A model generated the notes under the pieces. That model was not told the origin of the DNA, did not search any database, and worked only from the letters and a program-made list of their open reading frames with translations. Below, one piece after another: positions 45,564 through 56,177 of a stretch of DNA of 64,000 bases. Origin of the DNA: Anaeramoeba flamelloides (taxonomy: Eukaryota > Metamonada > Anaeramoebidae); contig JANTQA010000033.1 in assembly GCA_027625915.1 (NCBI GenBank), positions 7,192,001 to 7,256,000 of the forward strand, written 5' to 3'. Position 1 is the stretch's first letter. Every line of letters begins with the position of its first letter. Position numbers and translations under genes: made by a program.

Positions 45564-48500
45564 ATGTTTCGAATTAGAGGCTGTGGACAAAATATCTTGA
45601 ACAAATTACAAATAAACAAAGACGAAACAGATGTCAAAGATTTTACTGAAACGCTTCATAAGGAAGTTGTCTATGTTTCATCTGCACGTACACATACATG
45701 CTTTTCAACAACCCAAAACGAGATTTATATTGCTGGTCGAAGAAAAACCTTCAAACAAACCTTTCAACTTGAAAGTGGGTTTGTGAAAAAAATGGCAAGT
45801 GGGCTTAAACACACAATAATCCTTTGTGAAAATGGGCAACTTTTTGTTACAGGTGATGGATCATCTGGACAATTGGCATTTGGTGAAAAAACCAACAAAA
45901 TCCTGAATCTCAGAGAAATTCAAATGTTTAAAGATAAAGAAACTTTTGTTGTTGACATTGCTTGTTCCTTGGAGTCTTCATATTTTTTATGTGAAAACGG
46001 AGATCTTTATGGCTTAGGTAACAATGCTCATGTAAGAATTTTTTTTTTTCAAAGCCTCTTCTTTACTCAAAAAGAGAAAAAAATTTTAATTTTTGAATTG
46101 ATGAATCGAAGAAAAGATTTTCAAATGAACGAAAATAAGTTAAATAGGAAATGGGTTCTCTTGGAAAGAAACACAATAGTTGTAAAGAATTAAAAACAAT
46201 TCAATTGTTCCACACTACGGTTATTTGAGATTTTAGAAGGGAAAAATTATCACTTTATTTCCCTTTTTTCTTTTATAAATAGAGTTTTCAAGCAAACAGA
46301 GATTGAAATTTATGATTTCCAATGGAACAAGGAAAATAAAAATGAAAATGAAATGGAAACTTAATCTGTTTATTTCTGATATTTGAATGATAAATAGGAA
46401 AAAATATTCTCATTATTTTTTATTGTTCAAACTGACTTTTCATAAAGTAGGTTGTAATTTGTGTCCTCTAATTATTTGTTTGAAACCTTTTGTAATGATA
46501 TAAATTGGATTGTGGGTTAAGATCTCTATTTGGGAAATGAAAAGGAAGGGAAAATTTTTCCCATTTTTTACTTAAAGATAAGCATTTGAGGTAAAGTGAA
46601 ACAGGGTTAAAAAGTGAAACACGACTTTTAATTGGGAAACTTAAATGAACCTGAAAATGAAAAGTAAAATCAATTCAAGATGAAACGAATTAACTCGAAA
46701 GAATAATTCCTTATATTATTTTCAATCAAAACAACAAACACAATTTAAATCTCCTTAATTATCGTAATCTGATTCTGTGTGTTTTTGGAGATCTCAAAAA
46801 TAGTCAATTTTTTGAACAAAATTTTTAATGATCGATCAATTAAAATCCTTACCAAAAAATAATATTAGAAAAACTCTTATTGAGTTGAATCCAGCATTTA
46901 GTCTTTAATCATTTTAGTTTGTTTCTTTTTTTAATAAATTTTACTTTTTCATTTTCAGGTTTCTGTGATTCTATTAATGTTTCTCAATTAACAAATGCGT
47001 AAAACTTATTTTCTAAACAGTAACAAAATTTTTTTCTTCATCTTCTTCTATTTTTTTTTCTATTAATTTTTGGGTGTATAAATTGAAATTGGTGATCTCT
47101 TTTAGATTTGGGTGAGTATGTTTTTATTATTTGTATTTCGAAATATAAGTTGGAATGACAATTCTAAATGAAAGGAATATGAAGGAATTGAAAAACTGAA
47201 AATGAGATGGAATTTTCACCCCTTTTGAATTTCAACTGAAAGTTCGAAAAAAAATGCAAGGAATACTAAATTTGATGCCAAATGAATATTAATTTTATGT
47301 TAAACTCATATTTAATGACTTTAAAGAAATATCAAGTCTATTTGAATTGTTAAATTTCAAAAATTTAAGTTTTTTTTTTTTTTTTATCCAAATATCTATT
47401 GTGTTGAATTTTTTTTGTGTAAGATTAAAAATAACTGATCCACAGAATAATTGAATAACAAATATCGATTTGAACATTTGGAATTTTACCTCAACAGTTG
47501 ATTTTTTTAGCTAAAAAATCGATTTTTTATTTTTTTAAAGTTATTTTTTTCTTTTTTGAAGTTTTTTTGTCAATGTTTTTCTTTTCCCAAGCCAGGTTCC
47601 TAAATATTTTATTTTGGAAAACTGGATTGACACTAAATTTTTGAGTTTTATCACCATTTTATCCCATTCCAAATTCTTGGAATAATTTTATAAATTATTA
47701 TTAACTTTTTGTCAATATCTGGAATAGGTTTCTTCTATTATTAATATTAAATCATCTGCAAACATTTGAACATGTTGAACTAAATCTTTTATTTTTTCAA
47801 TTCAGAAATGGATAATAAATCCAAACATCAACGAGGTGTATGCGTGTGTTTTCTTGATAGACTCCTTATTCCTTTTTTATAAATTTCTATAACCAAATTT
47901 TAATTTTTTTATTTTTAATATATTTGTTGAGCAAATAATGAACTAATATAAACCCCGTTTCAAAAATTGTTACTCACCAGAAATAATAAATTGAAAAAAA
48001 ATATATATTCTTTTGTAATCAAGAACAACTAATTATTAGATCTGATTTATAATTCACTTTTTAATTCATTATAAATATATAAAAACCTGATATTTTAAAA
48101 ATTAAAAACCAAAAATTAAAAAAAAGTGAATCACAATTTTTGAAATGAACATTATAGATTTTTTATTACTGTACTTTTAATGAAAAAAGGTTTCAACATA
48201 ATGATTTTTTTTTGAAAAATTATATGGATTTTACAAGATCTTACAGAGTCTAAAATTTTATTAATGTTTATTTGTCTTTTCGAAGATTTTTTTTTTTCCA
48301 TATGATCTTTTGTAAAAAAAAAAAAGAAAAAATAAAAAGAAAAAAAAGAAAAAATAAAAAGAAAAATAAAAATTTGAAGAAGAAAAAAAAGAAAAAGAAA
48401 AAGAAAATAAAAAGAATTTTGAAAAAAAAAGAAAATGAGTAAAAAAAAATTTGAAAAAGAAATAGAAAAATTGATTCTGATCGAAAAATTGAAAAATTTA

Positions 48501-51500
48501 TTGTGATAAGATAATGAATAAAACCACACAAAACCACATTCAATAACATTATAAAGTGAGTTAATATTTTAGAAAAATAGTTTTTTTCGAAATAGAATGT
48601 AAATTTTTCTTTAAAGCACCTGTGTAGGTATAAAAACAAAAACTCCGGAGTTTTGCATTTTTTTTTATTTTCACTTTTTTGCAAACTTCTTTTCCAATTT
48701 TTTTCTTTTCGAAAAAAATTAAGAAAAAAATAAAAACAAATAAAGAAAAAAATTTCATTGAAAGATCTCAATGACAAAACAAAAGTTACTTGGAATGGGA
48801 TAATAAACACTTGAAATTCCAATTAACTCTGATCTTTACACATACAACCTAACGATATAATTTCTCCACACTTTTGCTTTTTTATTTTTTTTCGATTTAT
48901 TTTTGATACGTAATTGTTTTGTAATTTTTTTTTTATTGCAAGGCCTATATTTGCTAAATAAATTTGTGTCATTCGGCTCAGTTTCCAAAAAAAAAAAATT
49001 GTTCTTGATTTTTTTCTTTTACGAAATAAATTCTTTTCTTTCTCTTCTTTTTGAAAAAATTCGGACTTGCGTTTTATTGTGTTTGAAAAATTCTTTCATT
49101 ATAAATCTTGCAAGGATGAATTGTTACCCATTTTTAATCACCCTTTTTGAATTCTCTGAATGTTTGACCCCCTTTGCTTGGTAAAATAGATTACTGTTTT
49201 TTCATACTTGAAACAAGACTTTTAAAAAGAAATGATTTTCAAAATCAGGATTTTTTACCTTTTATACTCAAAATACCCCTTTAAATTTCTTTTATATTTC
49301 GAAATATTTTTATGTTTATTCCATCTTTAAATCCTATTTTAGTTTTTTCTTAAATATCATTATGCTGTATTTTTTTTTATCAGAATAAATATTTCTCAAG
49401 TTGAAATATTTTTTAAGATTCCTAAATAAAAATTTAGGAATTCGGGAAGTGCCTAGGTTTTCCAAAATTCAAAAGAATATAGAAAAATCATAGATTTTAC
49501 TCAATTCTTTTAAATTCTGGAAAACCTAACGGCACACAAGAGGAGCTAATAACTCCTCCCTTAAATAATAATAAAAAAAAGTTGAAATATTTTTTTGATA
49601 AAATAAAACTTTATTATTTGACTAATTTTTGAAAATTTGGGATTATTAAGAATATCCAAATTACATTTCTTCTTTTTAAATGATTAATACTTTTCTTAAA
49701 TGTTAATTAATTATTGAAACTAAGTTTATTCAGCAAAAATTTATAAATGATTTAAATAATTTAATTGAATTACATTTATCTATTTAATTAAAAAAATAGG
49801 GACAATTGGGTTATGAAAGTTTAACACAGAAGCAATTTAAACCAAATTTAATCTCAAGAGATGTTAAAAAAATATTTTCTGGTTATTGTTATCATTTTTT
49901 CTATATTATGGAAGACGATAAATTATTTGGCTGTGGTCTAAACGATAAGCAACAGCTTGGATTTCATTCTACTAATATTGTTACCAAACCCGTAGAAATC
50001 ACTTTTTTTGGCAATAAGGAAATCGAACAAATTTCTTGTAGTTATCTTAATACCCTATTTTTGGTTGATAGAAAGGTATACCTCACACAACAGATCGAAG
50101 ATTTACAATCTTTTGAAGTTGAAGAAAGTAATTACAATTATCGAAACAATAATTATAGAAACATGAATTTGAACAATCCAAGAATAGTGTTCAACAACAC
50201 AAACACAAACACAAACACAAACACAAACACAAACAATAGAACGACAAATTATTCAATTAATTTATTAAATTTCACTGGTAATGAAAATATCGTTTCGATT
50301 TCTTCTGGTCTAAACCACCATTGCTTCATCAATGAAAAGAATGAAATTTATGTATTGGGTGAAAATCATAAAGGTGAGTCTCTATTTTTCTTTCCTAATT
50401 AAAAACTTTCAGAAAATTAAATCTTGTTTAAATTTTATATGTGTAATTACTAAAGTTAAATGGAATGTTTATACCCTTACAAAAAGTTGTGAAAATAGAT
50501 AAGGTCTATTATTATTTGAATAAAATAAACTATTTTCCAGTCCAAAATATAAATCGCCTGATCTAAACTATTTTTTTGCCAAAGTGGCCCAGTTTTCACG
50601 AGTGAAATACATGTATATAAAGGGATTTGAATGGATATTTGAAGAAAAAATTTATTTTGGAAATTTTTCAAAATTGAAATTATTTTTTCATATTTGTTTG
50701 TTTTCTTTTTTTCAATTTTTTTTTTTATATAATTCATTTGCAATTTTTTTTTCATTGCAAGATCGATATTCACTAGGTAAAAACGTGTTATTCCAAATTT
50801 ATTGAAACAGTAAAAATGATTGTAGAAAAATTATATTCATTTCTATTGAAATTTTATTTGGATCTTCAATTGGAGAAGATAAAAATGAACATTGTTATTT
50901 TTCTCAATATCTGGTCTAAGAATTGTTGGTTTTTTTAATTTTTAATAAAATCTATTGTTTGATTTTTTAATTTTGCTTCATATTGATATCAACTATTCTT
51001 TGGTGTTTATTCTAATTATTTCTTATTTGTTCTTTAAAGGTCATTTCTACAAAATAATTGATATTTGAAAAAAAATTGTTTTTTTTTTTGAATTTTTTTG
51101 ATAACTTTTTACAGAAACAAAGTTTATCATGTTTTTTATAAAAAAAAAAAAATAAAATAATTGTCAGATAAATTAATTTTTATTACCTTTTCAAAAATAT
51201 TTATATAATAATACTAATACTAATACTAATACTAATACTACTACTACTACTACTAATACTACTACTACTACTACTAATAATAATAATAAAAGGGGAATGT
51301 GGAATTGAAGAACCATTTTTTGATACACCAAAAAAAATAATAAAAGAAGAGTTTGAAGATTGCGAGCAAATCCACCCAGTATGCGGCTATCGTGATACGT
51401 TTCTCCATGTACCGTATATTAGTGCGCTTCAAAACCAATTTTATACACTTTATAGGGATTCCATTGGAACGGATTGTGACATACTGGGGAATAAAGCACA

Positions 51501-52044
51501 CAAAACTGTATTACAATTCCGAACAGGTTTAGATGTTGACAAATTAAACAAGAAATTAGAAATATATAATCAAAAGGAAGTGAAATCATTTCTTTATTGG
51601 GTATATTCAGGTAAGGTTAAAAATAATAAACTATTAATTAATATGTGTTCTGAACTTGGTATCAAAAATCCACATCAAAAAACTTTACAAAGTGATTTAA
51701 TCAATTTGTATAATGATAAAGAATCGATGGATTTTTCAATTATTACAAAAAACGAAAAAATAAAATGCCACAAGATAATTCTTTTTATTAGAAGTGAAAT
51801 GTTCCAAGGAATGTTCCTTACAATAGATGATGAGTCAAACGAAATTGGCGACTACACAGAAAAAAGTGTACAAGCAATGGAACTGTTGATCAAGTTTTTA
51901 TATTATGATAATTTTTTTATTGAAGACCTTCCTAATGAAAAGGAAAGAAAAATAATATATAACGAATTAATTGATTCTGATGAATTTTATCAACTTGATC
52001 CCAATTCATGCTACAAGCAGAAACTTAAAATATTCCTAAAGTAA
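45564..52044 (+). CDS. RCC1-BTB protein, three exons (597 aa)
   Basis: RCC1 repeats form a beta-propeller; with BTB domains they make a known eukaryotic scaffold/adaptor class. Inferred exons are 45564-46031, 49800-50373 and 51293-52044, with introns GTAAGA...TAG (3768 bp, phase 0) and GTGAGT...AAG (919 bp, phase 1). Joined length is divisible by three. The first junction rebuilds the RCC1 signature GNNAH|GQLGYES and the second gives GENHKGECG at the equivalent point. Residues 1-370 hold about five RCC1 repeats (SGLKHTIILCENGQLFVTGD, SSYFLCENGDLYGLG, LNHHCFINEKNEIYVLG). An in-frame hexanucleotide repeat encodes Thr-Asn units. Exon 3 adds a weak first BTB-like unit ending EVKSFLYWVYSGKV. A clearer second one follows (MDFSIITKNEKIKCHKIIL, then MELLIKFLYYDNF). 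The start ATG follows an A/T leader. Exon 2 lacks an ATG of its own, which supports splicing. Confidence 0.85.
46290..46520 (+). repeat. Dispersed repeat family D, copy 2 (in RCC1-BTB intron 1)
   Basis: Inverted match to 29790-30010, with the same landmark blocks around CTTTTCATAAAGTAGGTTGT and TGTGTCCTCTAATTATTTG. It lies within the first intron of the RCC1-BTB gene. Confidence 0.65.
47290..47830 (-). mobile_element. LINE reverse transcriptase fragment (in RCC1-BTB intron 1)
   Basis: On the minus strand one frame reads VQMFADDLILIIEET, another KIKYLGTWLGKRKTL, and a third FKSIFVIQLFCGSVIF. They come in the same order and spacing as the LINE at 13853-15240, so the copy carries several frame disruptions. 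No 3' hairpin or A tail is attached. It is antisense to the host gene. Confidence 0.75.
47955..48570 (+). repeat. Dispersed repeat family E, copy 2 (in RCC1-BTB intron 1)
   Basis: Starts GTTACTCACCAGAAATAATA and ends CATTATAAAGTGAGTTAA. The purine-rich AAAGAAAAAG tract is expanded here. Antisense translation of this tract gives long Phe-rich frames that are not genes. Confidence 0.65.
49415..49580 (+). mobile_element. Hairpin retroposon with perfect 15 bp target duplication (in RCC1-BTB intron 1)
   Basis: Flanked by GTTGAAATATTTTTT at 49400-49414 and 49581-49595. The body has three successive hairpins. The first is CCTAAAT/ATTTAGG near 49421-49438. The second is a long imperfect stem pairing CCTAGGTTTTCCA...ATTC with GAAT...TGGAAAACCTAACGG (about 49452-49532). 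The third is GAGGAGCTAATAACTCCTC (49540-49558). It ends CCTTAAATAATAATA plus A. Target duplication, A tail and lack of coding capacity define a SINE-like element mobilised by a LINE. Confidence 0.85.
50196..50234 (+). repeat. In-frame ACAAAC hexanucleotide repeat
   Basis: About six ACAAAC units inside exon 2 of the RCC1-BTB gene, encoding alternating Thr-Asn in a loop between RCC1 repeats. It resembles a telomere-type repeat but is coding. Confidence 0.85.
50690..51075 (+). repeat. Dispersed repeat family C, copy 2 (in RCC1-BTB intron 2)
   Basis: Shares CATTGCAAGATCGATATTCA, TTATTGAAACAGTAAAAATG and the following blocks with 52790-53400. A short piece of the same end also occurs near 48930-48980. 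Confidence 0.55.
51208..51290 (+). repeat. TAATAC/TAC trinucleotide-type microsatellite at the 3' end of RCC1-BTB intron 2
   Basis: Repeats of TACTAA, then TAC, then TAA run to within two bases of the inferred AG acceptor. The usual pyrimidine tract is absent, and the repeat supplies many copies of TACTAAT, close to the TACTAAC branch-point consensus. Confidence 0.8.
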
Positions 52045-52359
52045 ATTCATTTTATACTTGTATTGCATTGAAGAAATATATCAATATATTATATATATAT
52101 ATTAAAAGAAATTTAACCTCACTAATCACCAAAATCATTTTTATATTCTTGGATTTTATTATTATTATTATAACACTTTATAATACTTATTATTATTTTA
52201 AATCAATACAAAAATACTCAAATGTTTTTATTTATTTTTATATTATTACCAATAAAATAATAATAAATAAAACCAATACAATTTTGAGTTTACTATTTTT
52301 ATTGTTTATTATAAATAAACATAGAATTTCGGTATCTAAACTATTTTTTAAAAAATATT

Positions 52360-52640
52360 GACTCACTTTATAATGCTATTGGAAGTGATTTTGTGGGATT
52401 TTATCCCAGATTCTTATCCAAATTAATTTTTCAATTTTTAGATCAGAATCATTTTTTCTAATTTTGCAAACTCTTTTTTTTTCCTTGTTTTTGTTTTTCT
52501 TTTTTTTTGTTTTTTTTTTTTTTTTTTCATTCTTTTTTTTTATTCTTTTTTTTTTTTTATTAAAAGAACAAGTTAAAAAAAAAAAGATCTTAAAAAATCC
52601 CAATAAACCTTAAAAAAATTGAGGACATATAAAGTCTTTT
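52360..52640 (-). repeat. Dispersed repeat family E, copy 3
   Basis: Begins TTGACTCACTTTATAATG, the reverse complement of the right end of copies 1 and 2, followed by the T-rich complement of the purine tract. It lies about 310 bp after the RCC1-BTB stop codon. Confidence 0.6.
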
Positions 52641-52789
52641 AGCGTGATTACCTTAAACACAAAAATATATTTATTAACTAAACTCTTTTTCAGTCAAAGG
52701 ATTCCTCTTTTATTGAACAGATTGAACATACTCAAAATATTTAATTCATTTCTCTTCTCAAAATAAATTTTCAATTTTTAAATCTGATC

Positions 52790-53400
52790 TTTTTTTCTCA
52801 TTCAGGTAAATTTTTTTCTTTTTTTTGTATTTTGATTATTTACTTTTTTTTTTAAACCTAATTCAGTTACAAAAAATTTTTTTTTTGCAAGATCAAGAGT
52901 CGCCTCGTAAAAATGTATTATTCTAAGGTTATTGAAACCATGTAGAAATGATTGTTGAGAAATCATATTGATTTTTATTGGAATTCAATTCAATCTTTTA
53001 TCCTACTGATATTTGATTAACATATGTGGCAAATTTTCACTTCATTTTCATTTCCTTTTTCAAATAGATCCCACAAATCCAAACACACTTCGTTTAGGGG
53101 GACTTGATTTCTAAAATAAAAGTATCGAAAATTTAGTGAAAAGTGTTACCTATTTATTATTCAAATGCCAGTAGAAGATCAAAATGAACATTCTTGTTTG
53201 TCTCAATGGTACCCTAACCATTTGAGTTTTTCAATATTTAAGAAAATCTATTGATTTATAAGTTTTCTCTCAGACTGATATCTATAATTATTTAATATGT
53301 ATTATTCTTTTTAATTCTTATTGGTTCTTCAAAGGCTATTTATAAAAAATAATTGTTATTTGAAAAAAATATTGTGATCTATAACATAAATAATGTTTAA
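52790..53400 (+). repeat. Dispersed repeat family C, copy 3
   Basis: Reverse complement of 40840-41520. Shared blocks include AAATGTATTATTCTAAGG, TTATTGAAACCATGTA, TTGTTGAGAAATCATATTG and AAGAAAATCTATTGATT. No coding capacity. Confidence 0.65.
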
Positions 53401-53499
53401 ATATAAAATTATTAATGATTATTTTTCGATTTTTAATAATAATTAAATTTGTTTAAAAGTACTACGTTATACCAATAAAAGATTATTAAATTTTTGATA

Positions 53500-53960
53500 T
53501 TGATTATATCTGATATTTTTTTATTGATTGAAAATTGGTGGGTATTTTTTTGTTTTTGATCTTAAAAATTATTTTCATTAATAGGTTTAATTTTGAATAA
53601 ATTCACAATAGAATGGAAAACTTATAACGGTATTTTATTACTTTTAAAAATCATTTGTAAACGTTCCATAAAGAATAGTTTTTTATTGAAATTATAGTTT
53701 TCATTGTTTTCTCAAAAAAAGGACATTTCATGTCTTTATTTCATTTTTTTGAAATATTTAGATTAGTATATTTTGAAATAAATAGTAATTGGTTTTGATT
53801 CAACAATAGTATCATTTCATTGAATTCTATATTGTCCAGTTCGAAACCAACCACAAATAAAGAGGATTGTTGATGGAATCTAAAATAAAAAAATTCCCTC
53901 ATTTTTTGGATGACCTTGTTTTAGTTAGAGATAGGTATCTGGTTATTTTGAATTTTCATT
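53500..53960 (+). repeat. Dispersed repeat family A, copy 3
   Basis: Shares AGAATGGAAAACTTATAAC and the tail blocks TTTTTTGAAATATTTAG and ATATTTTGAAATAAATAG with the copy at 70-620. The three copies have no common terminal repeats that I could see. Confidence 0.6.
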
Positions 53961-54208
53961 ACAGTTGGTTAAATAACCCTTTTTCACCCTTTTTTTTTTT
54001 ATGTGTTTTTGAAAATTAAAACCATTATTTTTATAAATAACTTTTGTTTTTTTTTGAAAAAAATTTTATTTTTTTCTTTAAGGGACTAGTCTCTATTATT
54101 TTTGTTTTTGACCAATTTCTATATAAGTATTTATGATCGAGAAATATCTTTAATATTGAAAATAGACAGGGGTTTTCAAATCTAAGTAATTGGTAAAAAA
54201 ATTTTCTC

Positions 54209-54248
54209 AATCTCTATTAAATTTGGGTAAAAAAATTTAATAGAGATT
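54209..54248. repeat. Perfect 16 bp-stem hairpin
   Basis: Arms AATCTCTATTAAATTT and AAATTTAATAGAGATT flank the loop GGGTAAAA. Similar AGAGACTAGTCCCTTAAA sequence lies at 54075-54095 (minus strand), so this may be debris of a foldback. No gene is adjacent. Confidence 0.85.
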
Positions 54249-55170
54249 AGTCGGGTAACTGTGGTTTTTGGTTTTTATTTGTATTTAATAAAAAATACAG
54301 TCCAGTATAACTTATACTTTCAAATCAAACAATATTTACAGAATAGATCATATTATCAACATGTTTTTTCTTCAACCTTCAATATCCATCTCCTCATATA
54401 AGAGATACAATTCAACCAAATTTAATCAAAATGACACCAAAATCTTTCAATTTAAATAAACACAGTAAAAAAACAATAAAAAGGATAAAAAGAGTTTCTT
54501 AAAAACTATTTTACTGGTATATAAACATGATCAAAAATGAGATAAATTATTTTTTCAAAGTTTTTTTGAAAAATAAATAAAAAAAAAAATTCATATCGAT
54601 TTCCTTTTTTCCTTTAGTCAATCGTCTTAAAATCATACCTATTAATAGGAATGGTTTTTTTTTTTTGGGATCTTTTTTTTGGCTCCCTTGGATGAGATAA
54701 GAATCTTCAGTGAAGCAATATTTCTTATTGAATAAGAAGTAAAATAACCAGTCTTTTGTCGGATTAAAATTCTACAAGAAAATACTCAATGACCAAATTA
54801 TATAAAAGTTAATTCTTTTTCAATAATTTTCACAATGAGGGTAAATTAAATCTCTTAATCGATCACTTTTCATTAATTATATCAAGATCTTTTAATTTTT
54901 CTTAAAATAAGTCGAAAAAATAATTTTAAAAACTTGAAAAAAAATTTCTTTTAGGACTTGTGAAAATGACAGTATTATTTTCAAGATAAACTTTCCTTTT
55001 TTAAAAAATAAACACATTCTGTTGTAAACTTTTCATTTCAACAACAAATATAAATTGAAAACAATACCAAAAAAGTTATATAGTGTGTAAGTGTACTAAA
55101 GAATTTCCACTTCTTCTCTTTAACTCTTGAGATCTCAAAGAAACTCTTAAACCTCAAAATTCAAAGTAAA

Positions 55171-55666
55171 GTAGTGAAAAAATACGAAGAAATGAAAATA
55201 ATCCGCGACAAGATTTTTAATTATGAATATTAGTAAAATTGTTATGTAATTTCTTTGATTTAAAATCAAATCTTTTTTATATATAACCAAATTTTTTATA
55301 AGCCGAGTTATAAATAAACCTAAAGTTCATTAAAGTATGGGTTGCCTCTAGATACTCAAGTAATTTTTTGATAGCATAAGTAGATCAACTTTTTTTAAAA
55401 AACAATCGAGTTTTATAGAGTTTTACTTAGAGTTTGGAAAATGATAATTTTTATTCTTGTTTTTTGATTGATTGAATAGTGTTTTGAACAAGTATAATTA
55501 AATTATTCATCATTCTAATAAGTGAGTAAGTTATAATCTTAAAAGTTTGATTCTTAAAAAAAGGATTTGATTTAAATAAATGAAATTATACAATAATTTT
55601 CCTAATATTCACAATTAAAAATCTTGTCGCGGATTATTTTCATTTCTGGGTATTTATTTCACTACT
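55171..55666. mobile_element. MITE-like element with ~60 bp terminal inverted repeats
   Basis: The left end GTAGTGAAA and right end TTTCACTAC pair. Further in, GAAATGAAAATAATCCGCG pairs with CGCGGATTATTTTCATTTC, then ACAAGATTTTTAATT with AATTAAAAATCTTGT. The ~380 bp interior has no frame. The target duplication is unclear (TA is possible). Only this copy was noticed. Confidence 0.7.
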
Positions 55667-55785
55667 ATAAAACAACACTTCAAAACACTTTTTTGAAGAA
55701 ACAACAGAAATGGTTTGAAAAAAAATATAAAAATTTACAGTTATTTAATAAACCGTCCATGAATGGTTATTGAAAAGAAAGTTAA

Positions 55786-56177
55786 TATGAGAGAAATGAG
55801 ACACAAAAATATTGTTGAGTTATACTCTTTATCTCTTTTAATACAGAAGAACTGTCAAAATTTGATATTTTAGGAAGAATTTCAAATTTTTGCATGATAA
55901 ATTCTTAATTAAAAGTTGGTACAAAAATTCACCACACACCCCTCACCATTTTTGATAAGACTTGATTTTTTATTAAATCTTTTTATTTGAGAAATAAAAA
56001 TACTTGGCTCAGAAGAAAAAAGGTTTTGTTGTAGACAATACAACTAGCTTAAAATTAAGAATCCAATCAAACAAAATTTCAAATTCTACCTAAAAAAACA
56101 AATTTTGACAGTTTTAATGAATTAAAAGAGGTAAAGAGTATAACTCAACAATGTTTTTGTCTCTCATTTCCCTCATA
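55786..56177. mobile_element. Foldback MITE with ~110 bp arms
   Basis: TATGAGAGAAATGAGACACA pairs with the complementary right end TGTCTCTCATTTCCCTCATA. AACAATATTTTTGTG-type and AAATTTTGACAGTT blocks also pair in order. TA lies at both ends, consistent with a TA-target element. Single copy seen, 120 bp from the 55171-55666 element. Confidence 0.7.

Noticed and set aside
48152-48822. Phe-rich minus-strand frames of 125 and 184 residues in intron 1 of the RCC1-BTB gene
   Set aside because: They translate the complement of the purine tract in a family E repeat, which recurs elsewhere.
50196-50234. ACAAAC array as an internal telomere repeat
   Set aside because: It lies in a coding exon, keeps frame and encodes Thr-Asn repeats.
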